Positions 34,527 through 45,813 of a stretch of DNA of 64,000 bases are shown one piece after another; the first letter of the stretch is position 1, and each line of letters starts with the position of its first letter. The position numbers and the translations under genes are program-made. Location: NCBI GenBank assembly GCA_041725935.1, contig JBGRQD010000001.1, positions 248,001 to 312,000 of the forward strand, written 5' to 3'. The DNA comes from Marivita sp041725935. Lineage in GTDB: Bacteria; Pseudomonadota; Alphaproteobacteria; Rhodobacterales; Rhodobacteraceae. The notes beneath the pieces were generated by a model, which saw only the letters and a program-made list of their open reading frames with translations, searched no databases and had not been told where the DNA came from.

Positions 34527-35684
34527 TCAGAGCTCGATGATCTGAACCTGCTTGCCTTTGGCCGCCAGCCCGACGCGGCCATCACAAAGGCGCAGTGCAT
34601 CATCGCCAAAGACTTCACGTCGCCACCCGTGCAGCGCGGGTACATCGCGATTTCCAGAGGCCAGCGCATCAAGCTCTGCCGAAGTGGCGATCAGCTTGGA
34701 CGCCACGCCAGAGCTTTCCGTCTTGGCCTTGAGCAGCACCCGCAGCAGATCCGCCAGCGCCGGGTTCACCTGCGGCGAGGGCCGCGCGTCATCCTGCGAC
34801 GGCAGCTGGTCCTTGGGCATGCTCTGGGCGCGGTGCACCGCTTCGAGGATGCCATTTGCGATCTCGCCTTTGCGCGCTTCGCGCAGCAACAGGCGGGACC
34901 GGCCCAGATCGGCCATATCCTTGGGTTTGGTCGAGGCCAGTTCGACCAACGCATCATCCTTGTAGACCCGGCTGCGCGGCACGTTGCGCTCCTGCGCATA
35001 GGTTTCGCGGAATCGCGCAAGTTCCTTGACCAGCGCAAGGAAGCGCGGCGCGTTTGACCGCGTCTTGACGCGCATCCACGCGTCTTCGGGGCGGGTGACA
35101 TAGGTTTCGGGATCAAGCAGCACGCCGATCTCTTCCTCGACCCAGCGGTCCCGCCCGGTCTCGGCCAGTTTCTGGCGCAGGAACTCGTAGATCACCCGCA
35201 GATGGGTCACATCGGCCAGCGCATAGGCGGTCTGGCTGTCCGACAAGGGCCGCCGCGACCAGTCGGTGAAGCGCGAGGATTTGTCGAGCGCTTGTTTGGC
35301 GATCTTGCGAACCAGGGTTTCATAGCCCACCTGTTCGCCGAAGCCTGCCACCATCGCCGCCACCTGTGTGTCGAACAGCGGACGGGGAATGACCCCGTGG
35401 TCGATGTGGAATATCTCGATATCCTGCCGTGCCGCGTGGAAGACCTTGACCACATCCGGATTGCGGAAAAGGTCCATCAGCGGCTCAAGCGACAGTCCCT
35501 CGACCAGCGGATCGACCAGAACGGCATCGTTCTTGCCATCCCCGCGATAAGCCAGCTGGATCAGGCACAGCTTGGAATAGTAGGTTCGTTCCCGCAGAAA
35601 TTCAGTGTCGACGGTCACATAGGGTGCCTGTGCAGCGCGGTCGCAGAATCCGGCAAGTTCGGTCGTGGTGGTAATGATGTGCAT
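34527..35684 (-). CDS. rnd: Ribonuclease D
   Basis: 385 residues. The DEDDy exonuclease motifs are YVTVDTEFLRE (Exo I), KVFHAARQDIEIF (Exo II) and SDSQTAYALADVTHL (Exo III), followed by a C-terminal HRDC-type region (about residues 205-290). It trims the 3' ends of tRNA and other stable RNAs. The stop lies 3 bp from the convergent lipoprotein stop. Confidence 0.95.
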   Translation of the reverse strand: MHIITTTTELAGFCDRAAQAPYVTVDTEFLRERTYYSKLCLIQLAYRGDGKNDAVLVDPLVEGLSLEPLMDLFRNPDVVKVFHAARQDIEIFHIDHGVIPRPLFDTQVAAMVAGFGEQVGYETLVRKIAKQALDKSSRFTDWSRRPLSDSQTAYALADVTHLRVIYEFLRQKLAETGRDRWVEEEIGVLLDPETYVTRPEDAWMRVKTRSNAPRFLALVKELARFRETYAQERNVPRSRVYKDDALVELASTKPKDMADLGRSRLLLREARKGEIANGILEAVHRAQSMPKDQLPSQDDARPSPQVNPALADLLRVLLKAKTESSGVASKLIATSAELDALASGNRDVPALHGWRREVFGDDALRLCDGRVGLAAKGKQVQIIEL

Positions 35685-35775
35685 GTCTCGGGTCGTTCGT
35701 TATTCTTGTGATTTCGGTCCCCGTCCCGCGTATAGACCAAAAGCCGGGCTTTGCCTAGCGGTCGGACCTCGTTCG

Positions 35776-36369
35776 TCAGGGCAGGTCGATACGGGCCGTT
35801 TCGCCTTGGGCAAAGCGCCTCAGGATCAACGGATAAAGTTTGTGTTCCTGCACCAGCACCTTGGCAGCCAGTGTCGCGGCGGTGTCCTCGGGCGCAATCG
35901 GCACGCGCACCTGTCCCAGCACCTGTCCGCCATCGAGTTCGGCGGTGACCTCGTGTACGGAACACCCGGCCTCGGCATCCCCTGCGTCGATGGCGCGCTG
36001 GTGGGTGTGCAGACCCTTGTATTTCGGCAACAGCGACGGGTGGATGTTGAGCATCTTACCCTGCCAATGCGTCACGAACCCTTCGGTCAGAACCCGCATG
36101 AAGCCCGCAAGGCAGATGATGTCCGGCCGCGCCTGACCCAGAACGTGGGTCAACGCATCCTCGAACGCCGGACGGTCGCCGCCAAAGGGGCGGTGATCCA
36201 CCACAGCAGTGGGAATGCCGCGTGCCCTGGCTTTCTCCAGCCCACCTGCATCGGCACGGTTGGACAGCACCAGCACGGGCCGCGCCGGGTGATCGCCGGT
36301 CATGTCATCCGCCAGCGACACCATGTTCGAGCCACCACCCGAAATCAGGATCGCCACCCGTTTGCTCAA
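35776..36369 (-). CDS. purN: Phosphoribosylglycinamide formyltransferase
   Basis: 197 residues. RVAILISGGGSNMVSLADDM is the N-terminal phosphate loop, IICLAGFMRVLTEGFV and NIHPSLLPKYKGLHTHQRAI contain the catalytic Asn-His pair, and AGCSVHEVTAELDGGQVLGQ holds the catalytic Asp. It transfers formyl from 10-formyl-THF to GAR in purine synthesis. The start overlaps the purM stop by 4 bp. Confidence 0.97.
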   Translation of the reverse strand: MSKRVAILISGGGSNMVSLADDMTGDHPARPVLVLSNRADAGGLEKARARGIPTAVVDHRPFGGDRPAFEDALTHVLGQARPDIICLAGFMRVLTEGFVTHWQGKMLNIHPSLLPKYKGLHTHQRAIDAGDAEAGCSVHEVTAELDGGQVLGQVRVPIAPEDTAATLAAKVLVQEHKLYPLILRRFAQGETARIDLP

Positions 36370-37412
36370 AGCAGCGCGCCCGTGTAAGCCACAACCGGAA
36401 TGCCGGTGACAGTGCCGATCCGCGAAACAGTCTCGCCTGCCTCTTCCAGCACCGCCGTCAGCGCATCCGCCCGGTCAGGCGCAACCACGACGATCATGCC
36501 AATGCCGCAGTTGAAGGTCTTGAGCAGTTCGGCCTCGGCCATGCCACCGGTCTTGGCCAGCCATTGGAATACGGGCGGTAATTCCCATGCCGCAAGGTCG
36601 ATCTGCGCTCCCAGACCCTCTGGCAGCACGCGCGGCAGGTTCTCGGTCAGCCCACCGCCGGTGATGTGCGCCAGAGCATGCACACCGCCGGCCTTTACCG
36701 CGCTCAGCGCCTGCGTCACGTAAAGCCGCGTCGGCGTCAGAAGTGCTTCGCCCAGCGATCCGTCGGCCCAGGGGCAGTCGGCGTCCCAGCCCAGACCGGA
36801 AACCTCCACAAGTTTGCGCACAAGGCTGTAGCCGTTTGAATGCACGCCGTTCGACGCCAGCCCCAAGAGCACATCGCCCTCACCCACGCCCGACGGCAAG
36901 TCCGTCCCCCGCTCCATCGCGCCAACGGCAAAGCCGGCTAGGTCGAAATCGCCCGCCGGGTACATGCCCGGCATTTCCGCCGTCTCGCCTCCGATCAGCG
37001 CACAGCCCGACCGCGCGCAGCCCTCAGCGATGCCTTCGATCACCCGTGCCGCAGTGTCGGTGTCCAGCTTGCCCGTCGCGAAATAGTCGAGGAAAAACAG
37101 AGGCTCCGCACCCTGACAGACCAGATCGTTGACACACATCGCCACAAGGTCGATGCCCACGCCATCCACATGGCCGGTATCAATGGCAATCCGTAGCTTG
37201 GTGCCAACGCCATCAGTTGCCGCCACCAGCACCGGATCGACAAAGCCCGCGCCCTTGAGGTCGAACAGCGCGCCAAACCCGCCCAACCCCGACATCACAC
37301 CGGGCCGCGCCGTGCGCTTGGCCGCAGGCTTGATCCGCTCCACCAGCGCATTGCCCGCGTCGATATCCACACCCGCATCCGCGTAAGTGATGCCGTTCTT
37401 GCCGTCTGTCAT
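36366..37412 (-). CDS. purM: Phosphoribosylformylglycinamidine cyclo-ligase
   Basis: 348 residues. GITYADAGVDIDAGNALVERI at the N-terminus, LVAATDGVGTKLRIAI, CVNDLVCQGAEPLFFLDYFATG, ALIGGETAEMPGMY and GLASNGVHSNGYSLVRKL are hallmark PurM segments for ATP and FGAM binding. It makes AIR, step five of purine synthesis, and is co-transcribed with purN. Confidence 0.97.
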   Translation of the reverse strand: MTDGKNGITYADAGVDIDAGNALVERIKPAAKRTARPGVMSGLGGFGALFDLKGAGFVDPVLVAATDGVGTKLRIAIDTGHVDGVGIDLVAMCVNDLVCQGAEPLFFLDYFATGKLDTDTAARVIEGIAEGCARSGCALIGGETAEMPGMYPAGDFDLAGFAVGAMERGTDLPSGVGEGDVLLGLASNGVHSNGYSLVRKLVEVSGLGWDADCPWADGSLGEALLTPTRLYVTQALSAVKAGGVHALAHITGGGLTENLPRVLPEGLGAQIDLAAWELPPVFQWLAKTGGMAEAELLKTFNCGIGMIVVVAPDRADALTAVLEEAGETVSRIGTVTGIPVVAYTGALL

Positions 37413-37526
37413 GCCGCGCCCTCCGAAGGTCGCGGCTGCCTTAGCGCAGCCATCGGCACGAGTCCATCATCCGCGTGCCGCACCTCTTGACGCGCCCCGG
37501 CGGTCTGGTACTGAAACACACATGGC

Positions 37527-37603
37527 GGGCCTGTAGCTCAATTGGTTAGAGCAGAGCGCTCATAACGCTTTGGTTGCGGGTTCAAGTCCTGCCGGGCCTA
37601 CCA
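37527..37603 (+). tRNA. tRNA with anticodon CAU, probably tRNA-Ile2 (lysidine type)
   Basis: A 77-nt cloverleaf beginning GGGCCTGTAGCTCAATTGG, anticodon stem GAGCG/CGCTT, loop CTCATAA, T arm GCGGGTTCAAGTCCTGC and a 3' end CGGGCCT-A-CCA with CCA encoded. Anticodon CAU alone allows Met or Ile2. The body is closer to E. coli tRNA-Ile2 (AGAGCAG...CTCATAA...TTGGT) than to elongator tRNA-Met, so I favour Ile2, which reads AUA after TilS modification. Most annotations would call it tRNA-Met. Confidence 0.9.
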
Positions 37604-37631
37604 TATTTTACCGCCTGATAAAAAACCGCTC

Positions 37632-38351
37632 TCAGATCACGCATCTCGAAACATCCGAAGTCGTCGCCCGCCAGCGCAGCGCGCCCGCGATCATCTTGGG
37701 CACCTCCGGGTGCAGGCCAATGGGGTCCAGCATGATGCCCTTGAAGCCGGACGCATCCACCGCTTCGGGCAGATCGTCCAGTACATGGCCGCGCCGTGCC
37801 GCAAAGAACGGCAGGCAGATGGCGTTGGACCCCAAGCCCGAGAGCGCATCGGTCAGAGACGGGTCTTCCTCGACAAAGCCGCAGCGGACAGACCGGGGGT
37901 CAAAGCTATCGGCCACGCGGTCGGCAAAGGCGCGGGTCGCCTCGGACACGCGGCGGGACTTGCCCGAACCGTGACCGGCGACAACCAGATCGGTGCCGGA
38001 CGGATCAAACCCGTGATCCTTGCAGACATGCCGCAGCCAATCGGCGGCCAGCATCGGCAAGGTGCAATCCAGACCGAAGCTGACCAGTAGCGGTCCAACG
38101 CCATCTGCCAGCCGTTTGGGCAATTGCACCTGCGTGAACCAGCCATCGGCCATGAACATCGGGTAGATCAGCGCGCCGGGACGGTCGGCCGACAGCGCCT
38201 CGATCCGGCCTTGCGCGGCCAGCGTCACACCGTCGATGCGCGCCTCGGGCAGATGCGCGGCCACAGCAGCGGCCAAGGCTGCGATTTCCGCCTCGCCCAC
38301 ATCGGGGTCCGAGGGTTGGCCGTGACTGACGATCAGCGCATCAAAGGACAT
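37632..38351 (-). CDS. CbiX/sirohydrochlorin chelatase-like protein
   Basis: 239 residues from ATG 38351. ALIVSHGQPSDPDVGEAEIAAL at the N-terminus and LVVAGHGSGKSRRVSEATRAF in the second half give the two His-containing chelatase sites of the CbiX/class II chelatase fold, and RPGALIYPMFMADGWFTQVQLPKRL fits the family. It may insert cobalt (B12) or iron (siroheme) into sirohydrochlorin. The length matches a two-half enzyme. No other cob genes are near. Confidence 0.75.
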   Translation of the reverse strand: MSFDALIVSHGQPSDPDVGEAEIAALAAAVAAHLPEARIDGVTLAAQGRIEALSADRPGALIYPMFMADGWFTQVQLPKRLADGVGPLLVSFGLDCTLPMLAADWLRHVCKDHGFDPSGTDLVVAGHGSGKSRRVSEATRAFADRVADSFDPRSVRCGFVEEDPSLTDALSGLGSNAICLPFFAARRGHVLDDLPEAVDASGFKGIMLDPIGLHPEVPKMIAGALRWRATTSDVSRCVI

Positions 38352-38382
38352 GGGGCGGCTCCGGGTTGGTTTCCCGACCGAC

Positions 38383-39150
38383 TTAGCGCGGGGCCATGCG
38401 GATGGCACCATCCAATCGGATCACTTCGCCGTTGAGCATCTGATTCTCGACAATGTGGCGCACAAGCTGGGCATATTCCGACGGTCCCCCCAGACGCGAC
38501 GGGAACGGCACCTGCGCACCAAGACTGTCCTGCACCTCTTGCGGCAGGCCTTCGAGCATCGGCGTCTTGAACAGACCCGGCGCAATCGCACAAACCCGGA
38601 TGCCCAGTTGTGCCAGGTCGCGGGCCATCGGCAGGGTCATGCCGACCACGCCCCCTTTGGAGGCGGCATAGGCCACCTGCCCCACCTGCCCCTCAAAGGC
38701 TGCGACCGAGGCTGTGTTGACGATCACGCCGCGCGATCCGTCGGCATCCAGCGGGTCGTTCGCCACCATCAGCGCCGCCGCCTGCGAGGCCACGTTGAAC
38801 GTGCCGATCAGGTTGACGCCGATCGTGTTGGCAAAGGTCTGCGCGTCATGGGCCGCGCCCTTGGACACCGTCTTGGCAGCGGGCGCGATGCCCGCGCAGT
38901 TCACAGCGATGTGCAGCGCGCCATGGGCCTGCCGGATCTGATCCATCGCCGCTGCAACGCTGGCCGGGTCGCTGACATCGGTTTTGACGAACAGACCGCC
39001 AAGCGCGGTGGCCCGCGCCCGGCCCGCTGACTCGTTCATGTCCAGAAGCACCAGCTTTGCCCCGGCTTCGGTCAGCGCGGTGGCGGCAGCGGCCCCAAGG
39101 CCGGACGCGCCCCCCGAAATGACGGCAACGGTGTCTTGCGTGATGATCAT
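38383..39150 (-). CDS. SDR-family 3-hydroxyacyl-CoA dehydrogenase (HSD10-like)
   Basis: 255 residues. The cofactor loop is AVISGGASGLGAAAATALTEAGAKLVLLD, selective for NAD by the terminal Asp. NCAGIAPA is the NAG motif and the catalytic site is in VAYAASKGGVVGMTLPMARDLA (YxxxK). The internal sequence GSRGVIVNTASVAAFEGQVGQ and the C-terminal LDGAIRMAPR resemble HSD17B10/3-hydroxy-2-methylbutyryl-CoA dehydrogenases used in isoleucine and fatty acid breakdown. Confidence 0.9.
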   Translation of the reverse strand: MIITQDTVAVISGGASGLGAAAATALTEAGAKLVLLDMNESAGRARATALGGLFVKTDVSDPASVAAAMDQIRQAHGALHIAVNCAGIAPAAKTVSKGAAHDAQTFANTIGVNLIGTFNVASQAAALMVANDPLDADGSRGVIVNTASVAAFEGQVGQVAYAASKGGVVGMTLPMARDLAQLGIRVCAIAPGLFKTPMLEGLPQEVQDSLGAQVPFPSRLGGPSEYAQLVRHIVENQMLNGEVIRLDGAIRMAPR

Positions 39151-39265
39151 GTGCTCTCTCCCTGCTGGTTCTGGATGTCACGGATGGTGATGCACCGCGA
39201 TCCTTTCTGAAGTGTTTCGGGGTGGGAAAACAACCATGCTGCACCTTTCCGAGACAGAGCGGCAG

Positions 39266-39332
39266 AAGCCCGTTGCAACGGGCTTTGACACGCGATTTGC
39301 AAATCGCGTATCAAGCGCCTTCGAAGGCGCTT
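39266..39332. repeat. Cluster of three perfect 20-nt palindromes
   Basis: Three different exact palindromes stand 3-4 nt apart: half-site AAGCCCGTTG (39266-39285), half-site ACGCGATTTG (39290-39309) and half-site AAGCGCCTTC (39313-39332). All lie in the 210-bp gap upstream of the LpxL-like gene, divergent from the SDR gene. Each can form a hairpin without a U tract. Such a run is unlikely by chance. Confidence 0.9.
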
Positions 39333-39360
39333 CTCCGCCGCCACCAATCGCAGGTTTCCT

Positions 39361-40287
39361 TTGGCCAAGACGAAGACGCGCAAACACACCCCCGGTGGCT
39401 GGGAGGACTGGGCGACGGACCGCGTGCTGCGTGCCGCGATCTGGGGGGCGCTGCGGCTTCCGCTGCGGGCACGGCTGTGGCTGATGGGGCGGCTGATCCG
39501 GCATGTGGTGGCGCCGCTTGCAGGCTATCGGCACCGCGCCATGAACAATCTTGCGCATGTCTGGCCCGAGATGGGCGTGCTCGATCGCCGCCAGCTTGCC
39601 GACCGGGTGGCCGACAATGCCGGGCGCACGATGATCGACAATTACGACGTGCACGGCCTCATGCGGAGGATGGCCAAGGCCGAGATTTCGGGCGACGGGC
39701 TGGCCGAGGTGGAACAGGCCCGCGCGGAGGGTCGTCCCGTGCTGTTCGTCACCGGCCATTTCGGCAATTTCGAAGCGCCGCGCGCGGCTCTGGTGGCGCG
39801 GGGCTACCGGATCGGCGGGCTCTACCGGCCCATGTCGAACCCCTATTTCAACGCGCATTACGCCGCCAACATGCATGCCCTGTCCGATCCCGTCTTCGAA
39901 CAGGGACGGCGCGGCACGATGGGGCTGATCCGCCATATCCGCGAGGGCGGGATGGGTGTGCTGCTGTTCGATGTCTATGACAGCGCGGGCGCAGTGATCG
40001 ACTTCATGGGTCAACCTGCACCCACACTGACCTCAGCCGCCGATATCGCGCTGAAAACCGGTGCGCTTCTGGTGCCGTTCTTTGGCATCCGCAAAGCGGA
40101 CGGAATCAGTTTTGACGCGGTGTTCGAAGCTCCTGTGCCGCATGGCGATCCGGTCGAGATGATGCGCGAGGTCACACGGCGGCTCGAGGCGCGCATCGAG
40201 GCGCATCCCGAGCAGTGGTTCTGGATTCACCGGAGGTGGAAGCCGAAACGTCAGCGCAAGCGGGCTGCGGCGAATATGGCACCCTGA
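39361..40287 (+). CDS. LpxL/HtrB-family lipid A acyltransferase-like protein
   Basis: 308 residues. The acyltransferase motif H-x4-E is in VLFVTGHFGNFEAPRAAL, followed by RIGGLYRPMSNPYF, RGTMGLIRHIREGGMGVLLFD and EQWFWIHRRWKPK, the usual C-terminal block of LpxL/HtrB enzymes that add secondary acyl chains to lipid A or related lipids. The first helix-forming region lies near residues 20-60. No ATG fits; TTG at 39361 is the first plausible start, with only a weak AGG upstream. The last 37 bp overlap the convergent DUF1223 gene. Confidence 0.87.
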   Translation: MAKTKTRKHTPGGWEDWATDRVLRAAIWGALRLPLRARLWLMGRLIRHVVAPLAGYRHRAMNNLAHVWPEMGVLDRRQLADRVADNAGRTMIDNYDVHGLMRRMAKAEISGDGLAEVEQARAEGRPVLFVTGHFGNFEAPRAALVARGYRIGGLYRPMSNPYFNAHYAANMHALSDPVFEQGRRGTMGLIRHIREGGMGVLLFDVYDSAGAVIDFMGQPAPTLTSAADIALKTGALLVPFFGIRKADGISFDAVFEAPVPHGDPVEMMREVTRRLEARIEAHPEQWFWIHRRWKPKRQRKRAAANMAP

Positions 40288-40949
40288 CCCTTGGCCTGCA
40301 CCAGCACCACGATTGGGTTCTGACCGGACACCGTTACTGTCTGAAACAGCGGCGACATGCCGTCCCAGTCACCGATATCGGTCCACTCGGTCACGACAAA
40401 GCTGTGCGACAGGGTCTTGCCCGCGTTCTCGCCGCGCGCGATCTGGACCGTCGCCGTGGGTTGATACCGGATCAGGATCACGTCGGCACGGCGCAGCGCA
40501 TTGAATTCCGTGCCACGGATCGTCAGCTTGTCACCCGAACGGGTGATGTCGATGCGCGCTGGCATGCCCTTGGCCTTGTGCGCCTGAATGAGATCAGACA
40601 CGTCCATCGTGCGGTTGCCCGCCACCTCGTCGCTGCCATTGATCACCATCTGCGGCGTGTAGATCACATTGGTGCCAAGATTGTGGGCATAGGCTTTCTG
40701 GCGCTTGGTGAAAGCAGGTTGGGCGAACTTGTCCTTCCAGCCGATGTAATCCCAGTAGTCGACATGCAGCGCCAGCGGAATCACGTTGTCATACTCACCG
40801 AGCCGGGCCAGCAACGCGTCTGCGGGCGGACAGGAAGAGCACCCCTGCGATGTGAACAGTTCGACCACCACGGGTGCGTCCTCGGCCTGCGAGGCCGTCG
40901 CGGTCACACCAAGCAGCAGTGCTGTCATCAACGCTAAAAGCCTGTTCAT
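40251..40949 (-). CDS. Secreted DUF1223 thioredoxin-like protein
   Basis: 232 residues with a Sec signal peptide (MNRLLALMTALLLGVTATASQA). The mature N-terminus VVVELFTSQGCSSCPPADALLARL has a thioredoxin-like fold start with a CxxC motif (CSSC), then ALHVDYWDYIGWKDKFA and NVIYTPQMVINGSDEV, typical of DUF1223. Probably a periplasmic redox protein; the precise role is unknown. It is divergent from acnA with a 214-bp gap and overlaps the LpxL-like gene tail to tail. Confidence 0.88.
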   Translation of the reverse strand: MNRLLALMTALLLGVTATASQAEDAPVVVELFTSQGCSSCPPADALLARLGEYDNVIPLALHVDYWDYIGWKDKFAQPAFTKRQKAYAHNLGTNVIYTPQMVINGSDEVAGNRTMDVSDLIQAHKAKGMPARIDITRSGDKLTIRGTEFNALRRADVILIRYQPTATVQIARGENAGKTLSHSFVVTEWTDIGDWDGMSPLFQTVTVSGQNPIVVLVQAKGQGAIFAAARLR

Positions 40950-41056
40950 GCCGCGGTGTTCCTGTCATTTCATTTGCATCAAGACACTTAGCCATAGCGA
41001 AGTGAAATAACCAATCAAGGTTTTGCGATAGCCCGCGATCAGACCGGCATCGTTTA

Positions 41057-41068
41057 ATTGTGCACAAT
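41057..41068. promoter_or_regulatory. 12-nt palindrome upstream of acnA, candidate operator
   Basis: ATTGTGCACAAT is a perfect dyad in the AT-richer divergent region between DUF1223 and acnA, about 100 bp before the acnA ATG. Symmetry and position suggest a transcription factor site, but I cannot assign a regulator. Confidence 0.3.
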
Positions 41069-41163
41069 AGTATACCAAAATCGTCGCACCCCCCTTGATC
41101 GAGTCGGAGCCATCATGCACATAACGGCTCAGAGACCCGAATTCCCCTTTGAGGAGCCATGTC

Positions 41164-43953
<2,790 letters not shown>

Positions 43954-43981
43954 CTCCGGGCAACAATCGCTAGAGACTTGG

Positions 43982-44014
43982 AACAGGCGGGCTTAGGCCC
44001 GCCTGTTTCGTTTT
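43982..44014 (+). terminator. Intrinsic terminator of acnA
   Basis: Arms AACAGGCGGGC (43982-43992) and GCCCGCCTGTT (43997-44007) form a perfect 11-bp stem with a 4-nt loop, followed by TCGTTTT. It lies 28 bp after the acnA stop codon. Confidence 0.9.
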
Positions 44015-44227
44015 GCGCATCTGGCACCTGCTTGATCGGCCAGGAACATAGAAATCCGTTCACGGCCTGCTGCAAAACCGGGCGATCCCGGCAAGATCCC
44101 GCACAAAAATGAAAAAGATATTCAGAATTTGGTTCAAGTTGTCGCATGTGACAGCTTGGCCCCTACAAAAGCTGCGCAGATACCCCAATTACTCCACATA
44201 CAGGCGCAACCATCGACGAGTCATATC

Positions 44228-44329
44228 ATGAAGCTTTTGACGATCATCCAGACCGCAGCCCTGCTGTTGATCGCAGGCGCGAGTGTGTTCGCCGGCATTC
44301 CAGACGCCGGCACGACACTCTTTCCGTAA
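44228..44329 (+). CDS. Possible 33-residue membrane or secreted peptide
   Basis: MKLLTIIQTAALLLIAGASV followed by FAGIPDAGTTLFP: a Lys, a 17-residue hydrophobic stretch, then an Ala-x-Ala-like FAG boundary and a short neutral tail. It lies after the acnA terminator, in its own 385-bp gap, and ends 9 bp from the convergent ccmG stop. An ACGAG motif lies about 9 nt upstream of the ATG, a weak RBS. It could be a real small protein or chance; only conservation can decide. Confidence 0.35.
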   Translation: MKLLTIIQTAALLLIAGASVFAGIPDAGTTLFP

Positions 44330-44338
44330 AATCTGATT

Positions 44339-44878
44339 TCAGTCCGCCAGCGCGTTTTCCAGCGCTGGCGCAAACCTTTGTTCATAATCGGATCCGACAA
44401 GCGGTCCTGCAAAGCGGAACAGCACGGTTCCGTCCCCATCCACGATAAACGTCTCGGGCGGCGCGGTTACGCCCCAATCGATTGACGTGCGACCTGCCGG
44501 ATCGAATGGCACGGCGGCGAACGGGTTGCCGTCTTCTTCCAGGTAACGACTGGCGTTACCTTCCTGATCGCGGATATTGACGCCGATGATCTGCATCCCC
44601 TCGGCCTGCATTTCCAATAGCTTGGGATGCTCGACCCGGCAGGGAGGACACCAGCTCGCCCAGAAATTCACCAGCGTCACCTCACCCGAGGTCAACATCG
44701 CCGGATCAAAGGCCTCGTACCCCGCAAGCGCCACCTCGGTGATCGGCGGTGCGGGTTGACCCACGCGGGTTGACGGCAGGCCCTGAGGGTCGTCGCGGAA
44801 CATGCCGACATAGGCCAGCACGGCAAAGGCCCCGAAAATCACCGGCGGCAGAACCATCAAGGGGGAAATCTTTGCCAT
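44339..44878 (-). CDS. ccmG: Thiol:disulfide interchange protein CcmG/DsbE
   Basis: 179 residues from ATG 44878 (a GTG one codon earlier is possible). An N-terminal membrane anchor (about residues 5-25) is followed by a thioredoxin-like domain with the active site VNFWASWCPPCRVEHP and the conserved cis-Pro region WGVTAPPETFIVDGDG. It faces the periplasm and reduces apocytochrome c cysteines for heme attachment. The start overlaps the ccmD stop (TGATG). Confidence 0.95.
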   Translation of the reverse strand: MAKISPLMVLPPVIFGAFAVLAYVGMFRDDPQGLPSTRVGQPAPPITEVALAGYEAFDPAMLTSGEVTLVNFWASWCPPCRVEHPKLLEMQAEGMQIIGVNIRDQEGNASRYLEEDGNPFAAVPFDPAGRTSIDWGVTAPPETFIVDGDGTVLFRFAGPLVGSDYEQRFAPALENALAD

Positions 44879-45027
44879 CACCTGCCTCGCCGGTTTTCGA
44901 TCTCGTCAAGCACGCTCTTGACCTTGCGGGCGCGCCAGACGCTGACCAGCACGATCACCACCAGCAGCACGATGGTCACCCCATACGAGCTGAGCACCGC
45001 AAAGGCGTATGTCCCAAGATCAGGCAT
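44878..45027 (-). CDS. ccmD: Heme exporter protein CcmD
   Basis: 49 residues starting MPDLGTYAFAVLSSYGVTIV, one membrane helix (about residues 10-31) and a basic tail WRARKVKSVLDEIENR, the typical CcmD layout. It helps release holo-CcmE from the CcmABC complex. Both ends overlap ccmC and ccmG by one base (TGATG), and a longer frame upstream is antisense-like and has no similarity. Confidence 0.92.
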   Translation of the reverse strand: MPDLGTYAFAVLSSYGVTIVLLVVIVLVSVWRARKVKSVLDEIENRRGR

Positions 45028-45755
45028 CACGCCTGCCCCTCCCGTGCCAGAAGAGCCCGCGTCCGGCGTGCCCGGATCTCGGTCTGGGTGCGCAGGAACA
45101 CCAGCGCGATGAACAGAAGAACGAACCCGGCGATGCAGACCAGCAGCGGAAACCAGAACACGTCCGAGATGTTCTCTTCCTTGTCGAGGCTGAGCGTCGC
45201 GCCTTGGTGCAGACCCTGATTCCAGAAATTCACCGCGTAGCGGCTGAGGATCGCAAAGACCGACCCGACCAGACACAGGATCGAGGTCAGATCCGCAGCG
45301 GTGTCGTCATTCTCGATCGCTTCCCACAGGGCCATGTAGCCAAGGTAGAAGAGGAACAGGATCAGGAACGAGGTCAGGCGCGGATCCCACGCCCACCATG
45401 TGCCCCACATCGGCTGACCCCAGAACGCGCCCGTTGCCAGCGCGATCAGCGTCATCACCGCTCCGACAGGCGCAGCCGCCCGCGCGGCCAAAGCCGACAC
45501 GTGATGCCGCCTTACGATCCAGATCAGCGAGGCCACTAGCATCATCAGCCACGCATTGATCGCCATCAGCGCCGAGGGCACGTGGATGTAGATGATCTTG
45601 ACGGTCGAGCCCTGCCGGAAATCATCCGGCGTAAAGAAAAAGCCCCAGACCAATCCGGTCACGAGGCTGATACCCGTCAACGCCCATACCCATGGCAACA
45701 CCTTGTCGGTGGTGCGGATGAACTTCACAGGATTTGCATATTCCCACAATGACAT
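45027..45755 (-). CDS. ccmC: Heme exporter / heme-handling protein CcmC
   Basis: 242 residues with six membrane helices. The tryptophan-rich heme-handling motif is WGTWWAWDPRLTS, flanked by conserved periplasmic His residues (YIHVPSALMAI and in the later loop FWNQGLHQGATL). It loads heme onto CcmE in cytochrome c maturation System I. Confidence 0.96.
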   Translation of the reverse strand: MSLWEYANPVKFIRTTDKVLPWVWALTGISLVTGLVWGFFFTPDDFRQGSTVKIIYIHVPSALMAINAWLMMLVASLIWIVRRHHVSALAARAAAPVGAVMTLIALATGAFWGQPMWGTWWAWDPRLTSFLILFLFYLGYMALWEAIENDDTAADLTSILCLVGSVFAILSRYAVNFWNQGLHQGATLSLDKEENISDVFWFPLLVCIAGFVLLFIALVFLRTQTEIRARRTRALLAREGQA

Positions 45756-45813
45756 GAAAATCAGGTAGGCGGTTTTGTGGGCGTCTTCAATTCAAAAAAC
45801 CGCATGGGACGTG

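Noticed and set aside
37527..37603. Elongator tRNA-Met
   Set aside because: Possible because the anticodon is CAU, but the stem sequences are closer to tRNA-Ile2; not fully excluded.
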